Assembly: GCF_000003855.2 (NCBI RefSeq)
Contig: NW_003101682.1
Coordinates: 6,490,779-6,554,778 of the forward strand
Source of the DNA: Blastomyces gilchristii SLH14081
Taxonomy: Eukaryota; Ascomycota; Eurotiomycetes; Onygenales; Ajellomycetaceae
Length of the DNA stretch: 64,000 nt
Direction of reading: 5' to 3'
The notes under the pieces were generated by a model. That model was given only the letters and a program-made list of their open reading frames with translations. It did no database searches and was not told the DNA's origin. The position numbers and the translations under genes were made by a program. Below, in pieces: positions 11,546 through 23,516 of the stretch. How positions within the stretch are numbered: the first letter of the stretch is position 1; every line of letters starts with the position of its first letter.

Positions 11546-13267
11546 CAGGGCCCTGAATCACATAGAGAAGATTAACAGGCCATCAACATATCTTAAATCA
11601 ATAATCATCATCTGATAGCCTTGAACATGTGCAGTTTGATTTTGTGGAATCAATTTCCTGAAACTCCCACTTCAAGCTCTGCACAGGAAGAGAGTCAAAC
11701 AGAAGAAGAAAGTACCTGTTTCAGCTTCATTTTCATCTTATTCAGTCTTGAATCTCTTTGCATAGCTTCTCACTGAAGCTGAGTAATTTCAGCACAGAGA
11801 GATTCAATGCTATCTGGTTTTATATAAAAGCAGTGAATATGAATTTTGAGATCTGTCTTTCTGCTAAAGCTATGATCACAGTCTGAATAAGAACACATTC
11901 ATCTTCATTTGCTGTTCACTTGATGAATCATTATTAGATGATGATGCAAGATAGCTGTCTGAATAAATTGTTGATTGCAACCTGAGTTTGTGCACTTGTA
12001 TGAGTGATCATGTTTATTCATGTGTTTGCTGTTGAGATACTTAGCACACAGTTCAAGAAATAGAAACTATAGTTAAAAAGAATGACACATACATCCACTC
12101 ACTGCATTGCTTGAAGATATAATCATGACAATCCAGGTGATCACAGTATATCTGGCCAGCGTCATTTTTGGGCGCCTCTCTCATTCACCATGCAGCCAGT
12201 CTCAGTTCAGAACCATCAACCATGACTGGCAGTATCTCCTGAGCCATTTTGGTTTCTTCGGGCATCTGTCGTGATCTCTGGGCTTTCACTTCTTAGAGGA
12301 CTTGGGTATAACAGCTCTTGTTCAATCCCATTTTCTCTTTGCTCTTTGTGACTGAGGAATTATTTTGATCAACTGGGCAGGCAATCACACTGCGACTTTT
12401 GCAACCATCCAGAGGACAACCCAGAAGACAACGCCAAGCATGATAAAAGGAAGGGTAAAAACTAGAAAGCAGCTAAAAACTCTTTTGGCACGGGGGCAAA
12501 GGAGATGGTTGAGATTGGGATTCTGTGATCCCATGCCGGCTATCGTCGTTTCCGACGTATGTAGAGAACAAGATGGGAGAAGGGTGGGTGCAAGGCCTCT
12601 CCTTATGGAGTTCTAGCAAGAGACACAACAAGGTCCAGAGTGCAAGCTAGCCTTACCTTGACTGCTTCCTGCCCGACGATTGAGCCCCTGGAATTTGTTA
12701 GCACGGAACAAACGGTTCGGATCTTCGCTTCGCCCAACCCAACTGGGAACCAGTATGTCCATGGTCATCCATACCCCACGGAGGTATAGCATTTCCATTC
12801 CCACCATGCAACGGCCACGCTCTGGGTGGGTGTTTCTTTGGAGATTTGGAATCACTTGGATGAGGAGTGTTGATCATCGAAACACGAGAGGAAAACACTG
12901 AGCTTAGTACTTATTGCAGGGGCTACATCGGGTTATGCAAAGAGGCATGAACGGTGCATCTCATTTTTAGTAGCCCACTCGAACCATCGCACGGATAGCA
13001 GGTATCCTATTTGGGAAGCACTCTTCGCTTCGCCCAACCGGAGCTGATATTGCATGGCCCTTGATTTATCTATTAAAGAGTGAAGTTATCTTCCTCCCCT
13101 TGAATCTAATCCGTCGGAAAAATTATTAATCCGAGAGCCCCGAAAGGTTCCCAGCAAGTGAATTGAGTTTCTATAACGCTAATTCCCCTTGCAGATTACA
13201 TGAACTGATTTTCGGCTAGCGCAGTTGCACTCCCATCTTACAAACATCACCACTGTAACCAAGAACC
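11546..13267. other. 1.7 kb without a recognisable gene
   Basis: Several short overlapping frames occur on both strands around 12365-12900, but none shows a domain, coherent splice sites or a plausible start context. The 17-mer CTTCGCTTCGCCCAACC occurs twice, near 12724 and 13024. The region is probably decayed intergenic or transposon-derived sequence. Confidence 0.5.
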
Positions 13268-13844
13268 TTATTCTGAACAGGTCTCCCCGTTTCGATTCCG
13301 AATAGCCTTGGAATCTGTCAGTGAAGAACTAAAGCCGGCATGGTTGAGGTTTGTCTCAGCATTGAATCCAGATGTCTGTGTTTCCCCATAGTTCCTCAAG
13401 AAGATAGCCCCGCGTCGGTAAAGGTACTGAATATCTTTGAATGTAACAGCAGTAAGATTGTTCACATCACGGGATGCGAACCTAAGAAGAAAACCTCTAT
13501 CCTGGGGAGAGATTCCGGACAGAATGGCTTCGGTAGTGCCTGTATCTTCAGCCGCGGGTAGGACACTTTCTCGTACATGATGGACTCTATAGGAGCCTAA
13601 AAACCGGCGATAGATCATCTCCGTCCAATAATGCTTGTCTATGTCGCCCTTGGTTTTCATCTTATCCAGTTCTTGGTCCAGAGCCTCTCGAATCCTTTGA
13701 ATTGCTGCAGCGAAGGGTTCGTTGCAATCCTGCGACGAATGACTCCTCTGCCCTGCCACCAAGCCCACCACAAATCCCTCCAACCAAAATATTTTCTTTC
13801 CCCTTGCCCAGGGCTTGGCATTTTGACATGAGGTTGGCGTACAA
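13268..13844 (-). pseudogene. hypothetical protein fragment, related to the 14376-15025 fragment
   Basis: An open minus-strand frame of about 170 codons ends at 13268. It is hydrophilic, with EALDQELDKMKTKGDID in the first third and LLRFASRDVNNLTAVTFKDI in the middle. Its tail (AETNLN, then FSSSLT-S-AIRNRN) recurs in the minus-strand fragment at 14376-15025, so the two are partial copies of one module. The upstream 60 codons (13844-13665) lie in another frame. The family is not recognised. The repeated tail and broken frame suggest a remnant rather than an intact gene. Confidence 0.35.
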
Positions 13845-14234
13845 GTTATATCCTAGAACACATTATTGTATTTTGATAGGTTATAGCAACCTTCGGCTGG
13901 AGTACAGTGACCTTGCAATCGGTAGAGTGAGTCGCTTAGAGGATGTTTTGCGATGATATCGCAATCGTATGCTAAAAGGCGATAAACTACTAAATGTATC
14001 CCAGGTTGCTTATGCTGCTGAATGCAGCTCGCAGTCAGTTTATTATATGCACGCCAATGATTGGTTACGAGACTGACATCCTTGCAGATGGGCGTAACTG
14101 ATTACCCCTCCATCTTCATGGCCGAACTGTCCTGGATATGATCATGTTAAATCCATCACTCTCATTTCCCTTGTGATTAAGAGAAGGCTTAAATATCCAA
14201 GCTCTAGCGACAAAGCTACCAAGAACGGCTCAGA

Positions 14235-14376
14235 ATGCGCCCAAGAAGCCGAACCGATTTTGCAATCGCCATTATCTGCGCCCTTCCTCTGGAGGCTGAC
14301 GCCGTTGAAGCTCATTTCGACGAATCCTACGATCGATTGGGCAAATTTTATGGTAAACAACTCGGACATGCGAACT
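14235..14376 (+). pseudogene. N-terminal fragment of a PNP_UDP-type fungal NLR
   Basis: The plus-strand frame from 14235 reads R-x-DFAIAIICALPLEADAV, then EAHFDESYDRLGKFYG. This is the hallmark N-terminus of the purine-nucleoside-phosphorylase-like domain that opens many fungal NLR/STAND proteins (PNP_UDP, then NACHT or NB-ARC, then ankyrin/TPR/WD repeats), used in non-self recognition. Only about 45 codons remain. At about 14376 the sequence switches to a repeat also present at 13279-13345 (GTTTCGATTCCGAATAGCC). No NACHT or repeat domain follows. It is a truncated remnant. Confidence 0.65.
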
Positions 14377-15025
14377 CAGGCCCCTCTGTTTCGATTCCGA
14401 ATAGCCTGGGAGTATGTTAGTGAAGAACTAAACCGGCATGGACTCGGTCTAATTACCGTTTCTACGCTCCTCCAGAGATCATCATTGTTAAAATCTGGAA
14501 TCTCCTCCATGGGTTCGTCTGTTGTCGCGTCGGGCTCATCTGAGGAACGGAAGCACCATGGGCAATACACATGCTCACATGTGCATCTATTGACCGCTGA
14601 GCTAATTCCTTCGCAGGAGCAGCACTTGGCGATCCGATGAACCCGGGTCTTCCGTTTTTGTTCCCCTTTTGCTTCTTCAGTTTTTCCATCAGTGAAGAAA
14701 GCGACAACATACAGAGCGCAGATTCTTCTGATTCTTTGTCGATGTCAATAGCTTGGCTAAGATGGGGCGGGACCGCGCTTGTTTGGTTGAGGTTTGTCTC
14801 AGCATCATGATGTTTATTCACTTGGTTCGGTTCGTGTGAGATTTTCCGACGTTGGCGAGCTTTGTCTGGAACATATCGTTCTTTGTTTTGCTGTTTTTCC
14901 CAATCCGAATGTAATTTTTCCACTAGAGTTTCCTGATTCAACCGCATTCTGCTCAATAGAACATGGGCCGTGGTTTGGTCATTATCTTGATCCTGAGATC
15001 TGTTGGTTCTTTTGGGGTTCTGCAT
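14376..15025 (-). pseudogene. hypothetical protein fragment sharing a module with 13268-13783
   Basis: A minus-strand frame of about 187 codons from 15025 has a charged N-terminal half (Gln, Lys and Arg rich; coiled-coil-like around EKLHSDWEKQQNKERY), then AETNLNQ. A second overlapping frame (14570-14376) ends in FSSSLTYSQAIRNRN. AETNLN and the AIRNRN tail are shared with the fragment at 13268. It directly abuts the NLR fragment on the opposite strand, so the junction is probably an insertion or rearrangement. Function unknown. Confidence 0.3.
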
Positions 15026-15690
15026 TTTCTCGCATCGCTCGAGTGCGTGTTCTTTTCCCTAATTGCCGGTCAAATCTTTGTCTATCTCTGAAAAGGTGTT
15101 AGCTACACAATGAAAAGAACATTCTAAGAGAACCATATACCTCTCAAAACCAGAATCACTTTGCTTGCTGCCGTAAAGTAACCATTTGTGTACTCAACTG
15201 TATCTTCACCAAACCATGCAAGCGAAGAATATCATATTATCTCTGAAGAAACTTGTGCTCGAGTCTTTAGCTTTAATGTCCTTCATTCTAAAGCCATAAG
15301 CTCGTAAGAAGCATCCAGCCGACCGACAAGCTTCCCAGCCAAGAGACAAGGAGGGAGCAGAAACCTGGAAGTTAGGCCAATTAATATTGTTATGGTATTA
15401 AATGGAAATAGCTAAAACTATTCAACGTTCAAGCAATTAGAAGCAAGTTAGAAGAGCATGAGCCCTTGCTACACCAACTAGTATCCACAGGCAGCCACAT
15501 TCCAATTCAATCAGAAACAGGAAATGGTGTCATTGCTGAAATTCGCTAACAGCACTGTGTTTCCCGGTTCAATAGACTGAGCGGAGATATTTCAAGCCAT
15601 ATAGACATCAATAGCAATAATCAACATCACCTAAGAGCATGTCAGCACATGTTGAAGAGAGAACCGTAGTTTCACTGAACTTACTTCAAT
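15026..15690. other. no gene recognised
   Basis: Ordinary-composition sequence with no supported coding frame or RNA gene. Confidence 0.45.
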
Positions 15691-16945
15691 CCAGAAGGGC
15701 CAGTCGTGGACGAGTCCACCTGCGGCAAACCCTGCCGTTACGATAACAAGAAATGCATGGATTGTAACTTCATGGATCACAGGGCCCTGAGATGGTATAC
15801 CGCGAATTCCACCTCAAAAAAGCAGACCGGCAACCGCGAGTACCATGTAGTCGATAGATACGACCACAGCTGTACCTTTCACCGACGCCTCGTAGGCGAC
15901 TGAGCTAACTCAATGAGCACAAGGCATATCAAGATTGGGGGGGGGGGAGAGCACACCATAGGATCAACCCGAGCTTTGCCGCAGGGGACAGAAAACAATA
16001 CCCTAAGAATAATTGATGCAGGAGGGCGTTCGTAAGTGGTCCGGCCTGGATTTTGCTCAGCTGAATCATCTAGACATCGCGATTAGCGAGGACCAAAGCA
16101 GGGGATTGGGAATACCATACCTCAAGGGCTAGCGGAAATGCTGTACATATTCCCAAGGAGTAGTAAAATGCTGGCGTATCTGAAACAAGCTTTTAGCATT
16201 TATCCATCACTGTCTCAGTAGAAGGGACTGCTCACCCCCGCGCCTTAAGCCTGATAGACCAATGCCAATGACAACAGCATTGACGCAGACAAAGAGAACA
16301 AAGATTGATATCTCAGGCAATTGGTGAGGCTGGGGGCGGTGAATGGTAAGCAAGATGAGATGCACTGTACTTAGCACGATGAGCGCTGTGGACAGAAGCG
16401 CATACAAGATGTTAGGATACATTTTGCAAGAAAGGCAACCAAGTTGGTCTATTTTGAAATGATCTGTCGCGGAGCGACATCTTGTGGTTTATAACTATCC
16501 GGCGGCCAATCTCTTCGCAAATGGCCGCGTAACTGAGAATGGGCATGGCCTGTGAAGTTTTTGAAAGGTAAAAAGGAGAGCAGCTGAACCTTGGTGGGTA
16601 AGGCAGGTCCCTGAACAAGGATTGTTTCCTTTTTGAAAATTATCCAAAAGGAAGCTATGCACATGGCCGGGTGATGGGAGTAGCAAGCCATTGCGAGTGT
16701 GAGTCCCATGCAGCCCACATTTAGGAAAACAAGACGACAATCTAGGGGTACAATATCCGAGTCCACCAGAACGTCAGTGCTACTAAAAGCATTGATGAAA
16801 AGAAAATAATTTTGATCAAGAGCCTGGACTGTTGATGCACGGGGTGGGAAACAACCGACCCGCCAGTGGCAGATCTCCATCGGAGAGCCATGAAAACCGA
16901 TCCGTGCGTTTTACCTCCTGAGGGTTGGCGAGTTTCCATCATCAT
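15690..16945 (-). CDS. multi-pass membrane protein gene, probably damaged
   Basis: Minus-strand patches encode hydrophobic helices: VFLNVGCMGLTLAMACYS and MCIASFWIIF (16745-16625), PILSYAAIC (about 16540), and ILYALLSTALIVLSTVHLIL plus FVLFVCVNAVVIGIGL (16420-16250). A plausible intron (donor GTGAGC near 16233, acceptor TTTCAG near 16180) joins the last patch to DTPAFYYSLGICTAFPLALE. Another hydrophobic exon may lie at 15900-15700. Between WLPFLQN (16440) and MYPNILY (16422) the frame slips by one base, so the copy may be broken. The layout of 6-7 helices is reminiscent of RTA1-like or similar fungal integral membrane proteins, but no diagnostic motif was recognised. Exon limits are approximate. 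Confidence 0.4.
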
Positions 16946-17272
16946 TACAGGCTATTATCAAATCGAGAATGTGCTTCGCAGAACCCTTCTGAAATGTGGG
17001 AGAAAAATTGAGCGTTTGCCGATAATTTGATCTGGCAAAAAGGCGCTAGTTTGTTGGCTGGCTGCGAACCAAAATAGAAATTATGCAGACTGGATGACAC
17101 CGTTTGATAGGTTGTTCGTTGGCGGACTGACTAACGACTAGTTACCAATAAAACAATAATGATGCTTCCGACGTGCCCATCAGTGCTGATCTGTTTGAAT
17201 CAACCTTTTCAAATTCTGGTCAGAGTTCTGTTCTACCCCTTCTATCTCAGCCCAACAGCCCAACAGCCCAAG

Positions 17273-19530
17273 ATGACATTTGAATTAGGAATACCGTCAA
17301 TTTTGGAAGCCTTACTGCGAGTATCTCCAGACTTGCTTAGGGCCCATCGTATGGATGTAATTTCTACTCTCGAGACAATTGTAGAACGAGTTGGAGTAAC
17401 AGTTATTCGAAACTCTTCCTGTGCACCATCTCAGCAGGTGCACACTACTACTCCCTTTCGTCGCTCCTCTCATACTCCTGTCAACAACGAATTGCTTCAG
17501 AAAACCGCTGGCACTTCAGAGACATATGAAGACAGATCATTTCAGCACTACACTACTCCATCCCCCACTTCTCGAGATGAGAATTCTTGTCCCGAAGATG
17601 CGACGCAACTTACGACGGACGATGTACTTTCAGAGACTTATTCTTCCAACTCCAATTCCCCCCCTTCGTTTCGGTCTCAGCGGTTCTTGCAAAAGGTACA
17701 AGAAAAACTCAACAACATTTCCCAATTCTCGAAAAACAGTTCACAAAACATAGTTAAAGGCTTCTTTGAGCATCTACGGAGTGAGGACTCTCGCCTTGGC
17801 CATATTAAAAGCATTACCGGAAAGCACAATCCAAAGCCTGGGGAAAGATTCATTCAATGCCTTGCCCAGCGATCCCTAGCACTTGATTTCTATCAATGGG
17901 AAAACAGTGTGCAAGGAGCAGGAAACACAAGGCTAGATGATGTGTCCAGTATACTGTCATCAGTCAACAATAAAAATGGAAACTTTAAACTTTACGTGGA
18001 ACGTGTGGCCCGGTTCAACGACACCGAATCAGCTTACCAGGCACTCAGGCGAGGAACTAAACAACTGGTGGTTGAGAAGATGTGTCAGACCTCTGGAATG
18101 GGGGTAGCGATACCATTTGCTTATGGGTCCTTCGACGCTCTGACCTACAAGGACATTTATGACTTTTCTTCACTTCTCAAAGATCAATTAAACATACTTC
18201 ACACCCTCCAAAATGCTTCGAGTTGGGTTGAGGCGGGCCAATCAGCATACAATGGTGAGGACCTACTGTCAAAGGGGATGCTCTTTACTTACATCTCACG
18301 TAGAACACTGGCAAAATGAACGACGTTGGCCTCCATCGTCCTCCTACGCAGCCAAACGCCGCCGTTTGGTTTCACAACCCCGTGTCTTTAGAGCAATCAG
18401 GCCACGATCCTCTGGAGGAACCGCCGCCAGAGAACTCAATGGTATGCAGAATAACTCATCAGCACCTTATGTTCCACCCCTCGAAAGGAATCTCCGTCAA
18501 GACCAAACAGAAGATTCCCCGAATTCGAGCCAGCCACCTTCCTGGATAACCTCTACTTCCGCGCGTCATGATGATGCCCAATCTCTTCCTAAAGGTAAGA
18601 TCTCAAACCCGATCTTTGCTTCTCTAAAGACTCTAACCTGTTTTAGGTCACATTTCGACCAACGATCCGGCCCAACACACGTCAGTCAACCAAAGCGTAT
18701 TACCAACAAGCTCAATATCTGAATCCGTTGACATTTCGCCGTATTATAGCGGTCGTGGTGGCTCGGGTGCTCCCGAGTGTCACAATGATTCTGTTTCAAA
18801 GCAAGTGCGAAATGGTCGGGAGCCAAGTCGCATCAGGGAGCTCCCATTCGACGAGAGAGACGCTGCCCGAATGCTGCAACAATTTCAACAACGGATGCCA
18901 CGGCTACAACCACAGCGTGATCCTGTTCCTAGGTGTTCTTCTGAGCAAGGCGGTACTAGTGTCACTGAGCCCATCAATAACAACCCTGATTCTTGTGTTG
19001 ACCTCGCCCCTATCGTCAACGAAAATCATGAACGTCAGTTCCCTTGTATAGCCAGTGGAAGAATATCTGGAGAGCCTATTAATTCCCGGAATCGTATACC
19101 TCAGGGCCAATCATTACATGCAAGTCCTACCCCAGAATCCCAATCGTCAGTCGAGCCATGGGCAAGTGTGTTATTTGACCAGAGCATGTTTCATGACCTC
19201 GGCACACAGCATCCAATATCTGAACAGCCGACAGTCGAGCCATGGCCGAGTGTGTTATTTGACCAGAGCATGCTTCATGACCTCGGCACACAGCATCCAA
19301 TATCTGAGCAGCCGACAGTCGAGCCATGGCCGAGTGTGTTATTTGACCAGAGCATGTTTCATGACCTCGGCACACAGCATCCAATATCTGGGCAATCAAC
19401 AGTCGAGCAATCGCCGAGGAGTGTGGGTTATGACAATCATTCCCTGGTGCTTCCAGATACTAGTCCAGCTGATGGCATGAACTTCCGTCAGTCACAACTG
19501 TTTCCAACTTCTGACAGTTCAAATACATGA
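17273..19530 (+). CDS. hypothetical protein with C-terminal 28-aa tandem repeats
   Basis: Exons 17273-18254, 18304-18594 and 18647-19530 join in frame to 718 codons. Intron 1 (49 bp) has GTGAGG...CGTAG; intron 2 (52 bp) has GTAAGA, a CTAAC branch site and TTTTAG. Start 17273 was chosen for its AAGATGAC context after CAACAGCCC repeats; an in-frame ATG at 17159 would add 38 residues. Residues 1-45 are leucine-rich and helical, 50-140 are Ser/Thr-rich, and 170-340 form a mixed, probably folded region (FLQKVQEKLNN, GERFIQCLAQRSLALDFYQW). Then comes a basic patch (KRRRL) and a low-complexity tail with three 28-aa repeats. No known family recognised. It is convergent with the broken gene ending at 19963. 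Confidence 0.7.
19150..19401 (+). repeat. three 84-bp tandem coding repeats
   Basis: Units start at 19150, 19234 and 19318, each 84 bp (28 codons, VEPWPSVLFDQSM-HDLGTQHPIS type). A degenerate fourth start appears at 19402 (GTCGAGCAATCG). Units 2 and 3 are nearly identical, which suggests recent expansion. The period is a multiple of three, so the frame is kept. Confidence 0.9.
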
Positions 19531-19962
19531 CCATCAGCGTTCCAGGAAGGTTTTATGGGAGGAGGGTAGGAAATACAATCATTTTAATACATAACTTAAT
19601 TCAAAGTACAATTTTTTGACTCCACTTAAACTGGAGTCACAGAGTCTTGAAACATTGCATATTCATTCTACTGCATACTTTCTGTTCTCTCTATGCCTTG
19701 CGATATCCCCATTGCCCATCTCGCCATTCATCTTAAAGTGGTTTAGATGATGAGTAGATCAACACAAGAGTGGAAATAGCAGACTGTCCCTGTAACCTCT
19801 ACAATACTTCCAGCCGGAACGGTTATTATTGAATGTTGATCAGGGTGATCGGATATCATTACATCGTTTGATATAGGGACGAGGTTAACAGGATTCGGCG
19901 TGATAAACCGGGTGCGGTCAGTTATTCTCAGAATTTTAAATGAGTCCTGCCATAGCCATCAG

Positions 19963-21320
19963 TTACCTATTATCCATGAAGAGAGGAATGACACTCACAT
20001 CTGCCTCGACTTCACGTAATATGGTTTCAACTTTTGAAGAGTCTAGAGACTCTATGCTTTCCTTCATAGTATTAGATATCGAGCGCCACGATACGACTTT
20101 ATTCACATGTTCTTTGAGGTTTTTCAGTTCATTGTCGCATTCTGGAGGCAAACGGCGAACATTCAGGTTTTTCTTCGATTCGGTCGACATGTCGCTTGGA
20201 AGGTAAATGCGGGGCGTAATGATGATACGGCGTGGGAGTCTATGATTCTGAGTGTGCGAAGAGGTTGTTCCACTGGATATAGTCGTAACTGGCGTTTGGA
20301 AATTGGAGGGTGTTTCGTGCCGAGTCTTGTCAGGTCGGGGAAATATTTTTGGAGGGGTAATAGTCCCAACCCCACCATCCCACAGCGTAGGTGAGGTGGC
20401 ACCCTCTTGGCATTAAAACCAACCTTGCTCTGCCTGTCTTGCGGCTTTTCCATGCTACTTGTATGTTCAAAGGTATCAGCTTCCCAAAAAACGGGACTCT
20501 GTAGGCATCTATAGATGTGTAAAATAGAGATAAAAAATTTACATAATTGATTAACTTCATAAACTACTGAATGTTCCAACAAGAAAGACAAGAAATGACG
20601 CATGTACTCTAGCAAATTCACTAAGGCATGCCTTGCACCGAGTTGAGTGCGCCACTCCTCATCTTCCCGTCATCCAGATGCGACGAGATCAAGCAAAAAG
20701 AAAGCATTAGATGGCAATTTTATTGTCATTGGCTGCAAGCTGTCAGGTGACCAATTGCGCATGTAAATCTTGTTCAATGGATAATCCTAAACTTTCAACC
20801 AATTTTCCTTCGCTGTCCACAACATTACATGATCTACCCTGGAATTCCATAGTCATATCTTCCGTTATCTCAAACGCACAAGCAGAAATTTCCTCCCATT
20901 CTCCGCCGAGTGCCTTGTCCCCGACCGTAGTAGACATAAGCTCCCGTCGAGCGGCGAAGCACGCAGCTTGCGAGTAAATGCAGTGTTTGCAAAGCGCTCT
21001 CGATCGCAGATAAATGTTATCCTATACAGTAACATCAGCTGCTGCATAGGTTGATGATGAAACGCCGTAGTCACCGTGTTCACGAATTTTTTTGAATGCA
21101 GTGACCAGCTCAATAGATGTTGTCGCGGTGGTCCTTGATTCAGAATGAGAGTATAATGAGGTTGCCTGTGCACGCGCCGAAGGCCTGGTGAGCTTTCAAA
21201 CGGAGGTATCCTCTGGGCCTTTGTTAGGATATAATCTGTTGAGTTTGATGGAGAGAAGGAGGTTGGTGTAAAGGGGTGCGGGCGAAGGGGGGAAAGTCGT
21301 GGAATAAATCGCGGGGTGGA
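19963..21320 (-). pseudogene. hypothetical protein, apparently 5' truncated with an in-frame stop
   Basis: Two minus-strand blocks look coding. Block 1 (about 21300-20743) is one frame: Ser/Pro-rich, then ELVTAFKKIREHGDYGVSS, one TAG near 21024, then ALCKHCIYSQAACFAARRELMSTTVG and GGEWEEISACAFEITEDM. Block 2 (about 20425-19963) is one frame: TPPKIFPRPDKTRHETPS, a Thr/Ser-rich linker, LPSDMSTESKKNLNVRRLPPECDNELKNLKEHVNKV in part, ending VIPLFMDNR. The joining intron or introns (20743-20425) could not be defined. The 5' end runs into a hAT terminus at 21322-21354 with no ATG seen. A short intron ending at TATAG could remove the stop. Family unknown. Confidence 0.4.
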
Positions 21321-21321
21321 A

Positions 21322-21354
21322 TATGGTCTCAGACACAGTCACACGGTCAGTCTA
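21322..21354 (+). mobile_element. isolated hAT-like element terminus
   Basis: ATGGTCTCAGACACAGTC, CACACGGTCAGTCTA matches the right ends at 67, 6918 and 57188 but is preceded directly by single-copy-looking sequence. Only about 33 bp of the element are present. The next eight bases are GATTCTAC. It is a truncated or internally deleted copy that retains its CpG, unlike the longer copies. Confidence 0.55.
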
Positions 21355-22056
21355 GATTCTACACCTTCTAATGAGTATATAGATAATCTTTATATTATAG
21401 ATAGATGTGATGATGATTATTAATTAATTTTTGAAGATCACTATATTCAAAATATTTTCTTTACAGTGTGGTTTTCCGTATGCTGTGGCGCACTCACTAG
21501 AGAGAGTGAGTAAGCATGGCACAGTTAAATACAGAGGTGTACAAATCGCTCCAATGAATCACTCTATGTTCCTGGGCTGAGAAGTTATTATCGCATGTAA
21601 CTATCTAATTGTCACTCCTTTGTATTTTCCTATGTTCTTGTTATCTTGGCATAGTCTCAACACCTGTATTTCCTCCTGTATAACCAACACTTGACCTGTA
21701 TTTAACATCACGCAAGGACTCATCATAAGCTCCGCTTGCATATGAGTATAAATGGAAGAATAATAATAATAATAATAATGATACAGCATTGATGGAATCG
21801 CAATCTGATTCTGCCCTTAAAGTTTTATTTGTTCCCTCAATCTTGGCACTTGCTTTCGTGAGCATTGGGCCCGCCACATTATGTTGCGGCTGTCACACTC
21901 CAACTTCATTCGGGCTCAACCATGACACCTTTTCACAATCTGCGCAATATAATAAATGATAGTAAACGTCCCCTCTGCACTCCACAACGTCACCGCCATC
22001 CGGGCGCAACAGCGGAACCGCATACCACCACGGGGACAAAAACAGCCCCCCCAACG
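21355..22056. other. intergenic, with short (TAA)n run
   Basis: AT-rich DNA with a TAATAATAATAATAAT microsatellite at about 21763-21778. No gene seen. The last part (from about 21865) is open in the frame of the downstream gene and may be 5' UTR or extra N-terminus. Confidence 0.5.
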
Positions 22057-23516
22057 ATGACATTTTCCGAATCCTCCATGCCAGGCACCTTCTTCCTGGA
22101 CTCCCCTATCCCCCCCAAACTCGATCTCGCCAGTGCCAGATCGCGGTTCTACCACTCCCCCCACACACACCCCGCAGCTTCTTCTCTCTGCCATTCGGTT
22201 GGGCCGGAGCACCAGGGAAGTCGCAAACGTGCAAGATATGGGTATGGCGGAGTGATGAGGGGGGATGGCAGCCCCAGCCTGGAGGACGGCTCTGTTACTT
22301 TTGCGACTACTACGGCTGCGACTATGAGTTCGTGGGGAGAGCGGTCAACGCTATCGACGATGACGATAATGGCGCCCTTGTCTCGTATCGCAACTCCCAT
22401 ACCGCTGGTTAATTAATACATACGGATTATCGTTTTGCGGGTGCTGCTGACTTCTCGCCGTTTACGCCGGGGTCTGAGAAACAATGCTACGAGGGAAATG
22501 GGCCTGAGGTGGACTATCGACCTAACCGCTATCGGGAACTGATGCATACGCCGATGGATAGCCCTTCAATAGGGTCCTTGTCACCTGTTGTTGGTGGTGG
22601 TAGAGATGCAAATGTGAATTCTCGGAAAAGAGGGAGGCGGGAGTCGCTATTATCGGAGAGTCCTGATTCTGATAATAATAAGAATAATGCTACTGGGGGA
22701 GGCTGGGGCTCGACTGTCGTGAAGATTGTGGGGGGTGTTGCCGGGAAAGTATGGGACTTCTGTTGGTCAGGTCCTTTCAGCGGGTTTTACGCAGGGGGAG
22801 GTAAGGGGTATCACATGGGATCAGAACCTCAGCAACCGCCAGCACCATCATTACCACCATCACAGGTAGTAGAAGAACCAAATGCGTGGCAGAATGTCTG
22901 TGAGAAGGATGATGTCTTTTCCTCATCTGGTGGAAGACAAGATGGCGGGATTGCTACGGTTCCGGGACATTTCCCCGTCGATTCCTTTCATAAAAATCCG
23001 CGTGTCCTCCACAACGACCATGATGAACTTCAGGGGAACTGGATCCTGGTTCGGAACGCCAAAAAATCCAAAGATGTGCAGGAAGATGATATGAGCCCGT
23101 CCTCAACACATCACTCTTCAGCGCACAAGATAGCTCGGAAGACTAATTCAGTTACGCCACGAAGAGTCGCAGTCGGTAGACTTGCCAGAAAACAACCCTT
23201 TCTAACTCTCGCACGACCCTCCTCTCCGTCCTCATCCTCAAATCACCATCCTCATTATCATCAGCTCAGTTCTAGCCACGGCAAAACATCTTACGAACCT
23301 GCCAAATCAAGCAGTCCAACCAAATATGGCAGTTCACCGGCTTCCATTGAAGCGCAGCGACTTGCTGCGAGGGCGAAACGGCGCGAACGGGAGGAGGATG
23401 CTAGTATTCGCCGGTTGAATCAACAGCTTAAGGCGATGATCAAAGAAGGGAAGGAGGCGCTTGGGACGAATATTGAAATTGAGGATGATGGGATGGATAT
23501 GGAGGATTGGGATTGA
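22057..23516 (+). CDS. conserved-looking hypothetical protein, acidic C-terminus
   Basis: The N-terminal part (22057-22416, MTFSESSMPGTFFLDSPIPP...) and C-terminal part (about 22420-23516) lie in different frames. The second continues upstream as DYRFAGAADFSPFTPGSE. No clear GT-AG intron bridges 22405-22430, so a small indel or an unrecognised intron is needed. Features: a Pro/Ser-rich N-terminus, RKRGRRESLLSESPDSD, a compact hydrophobic block (VVKIVGGVAGKVWDFCWSGP), ELQGNWILVRN, basic Ser-rich linkers, a helix of alternating Arg/Ala/Glu (RLAARAKRREREEDASIRRL) and the acidic end DDGMDMEDWD. An earlier in-frame ATG lies at 21922. Function unknown; nuclear location is plausible from the basic clusters. 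Confidence 0.6.

Noticed and set aside
18805..19530. Stand-alone 241-aa gene.
   Set aside because: A 52-bp intron with branch site joins it in frame to the preceding exons of the 17273 gene.
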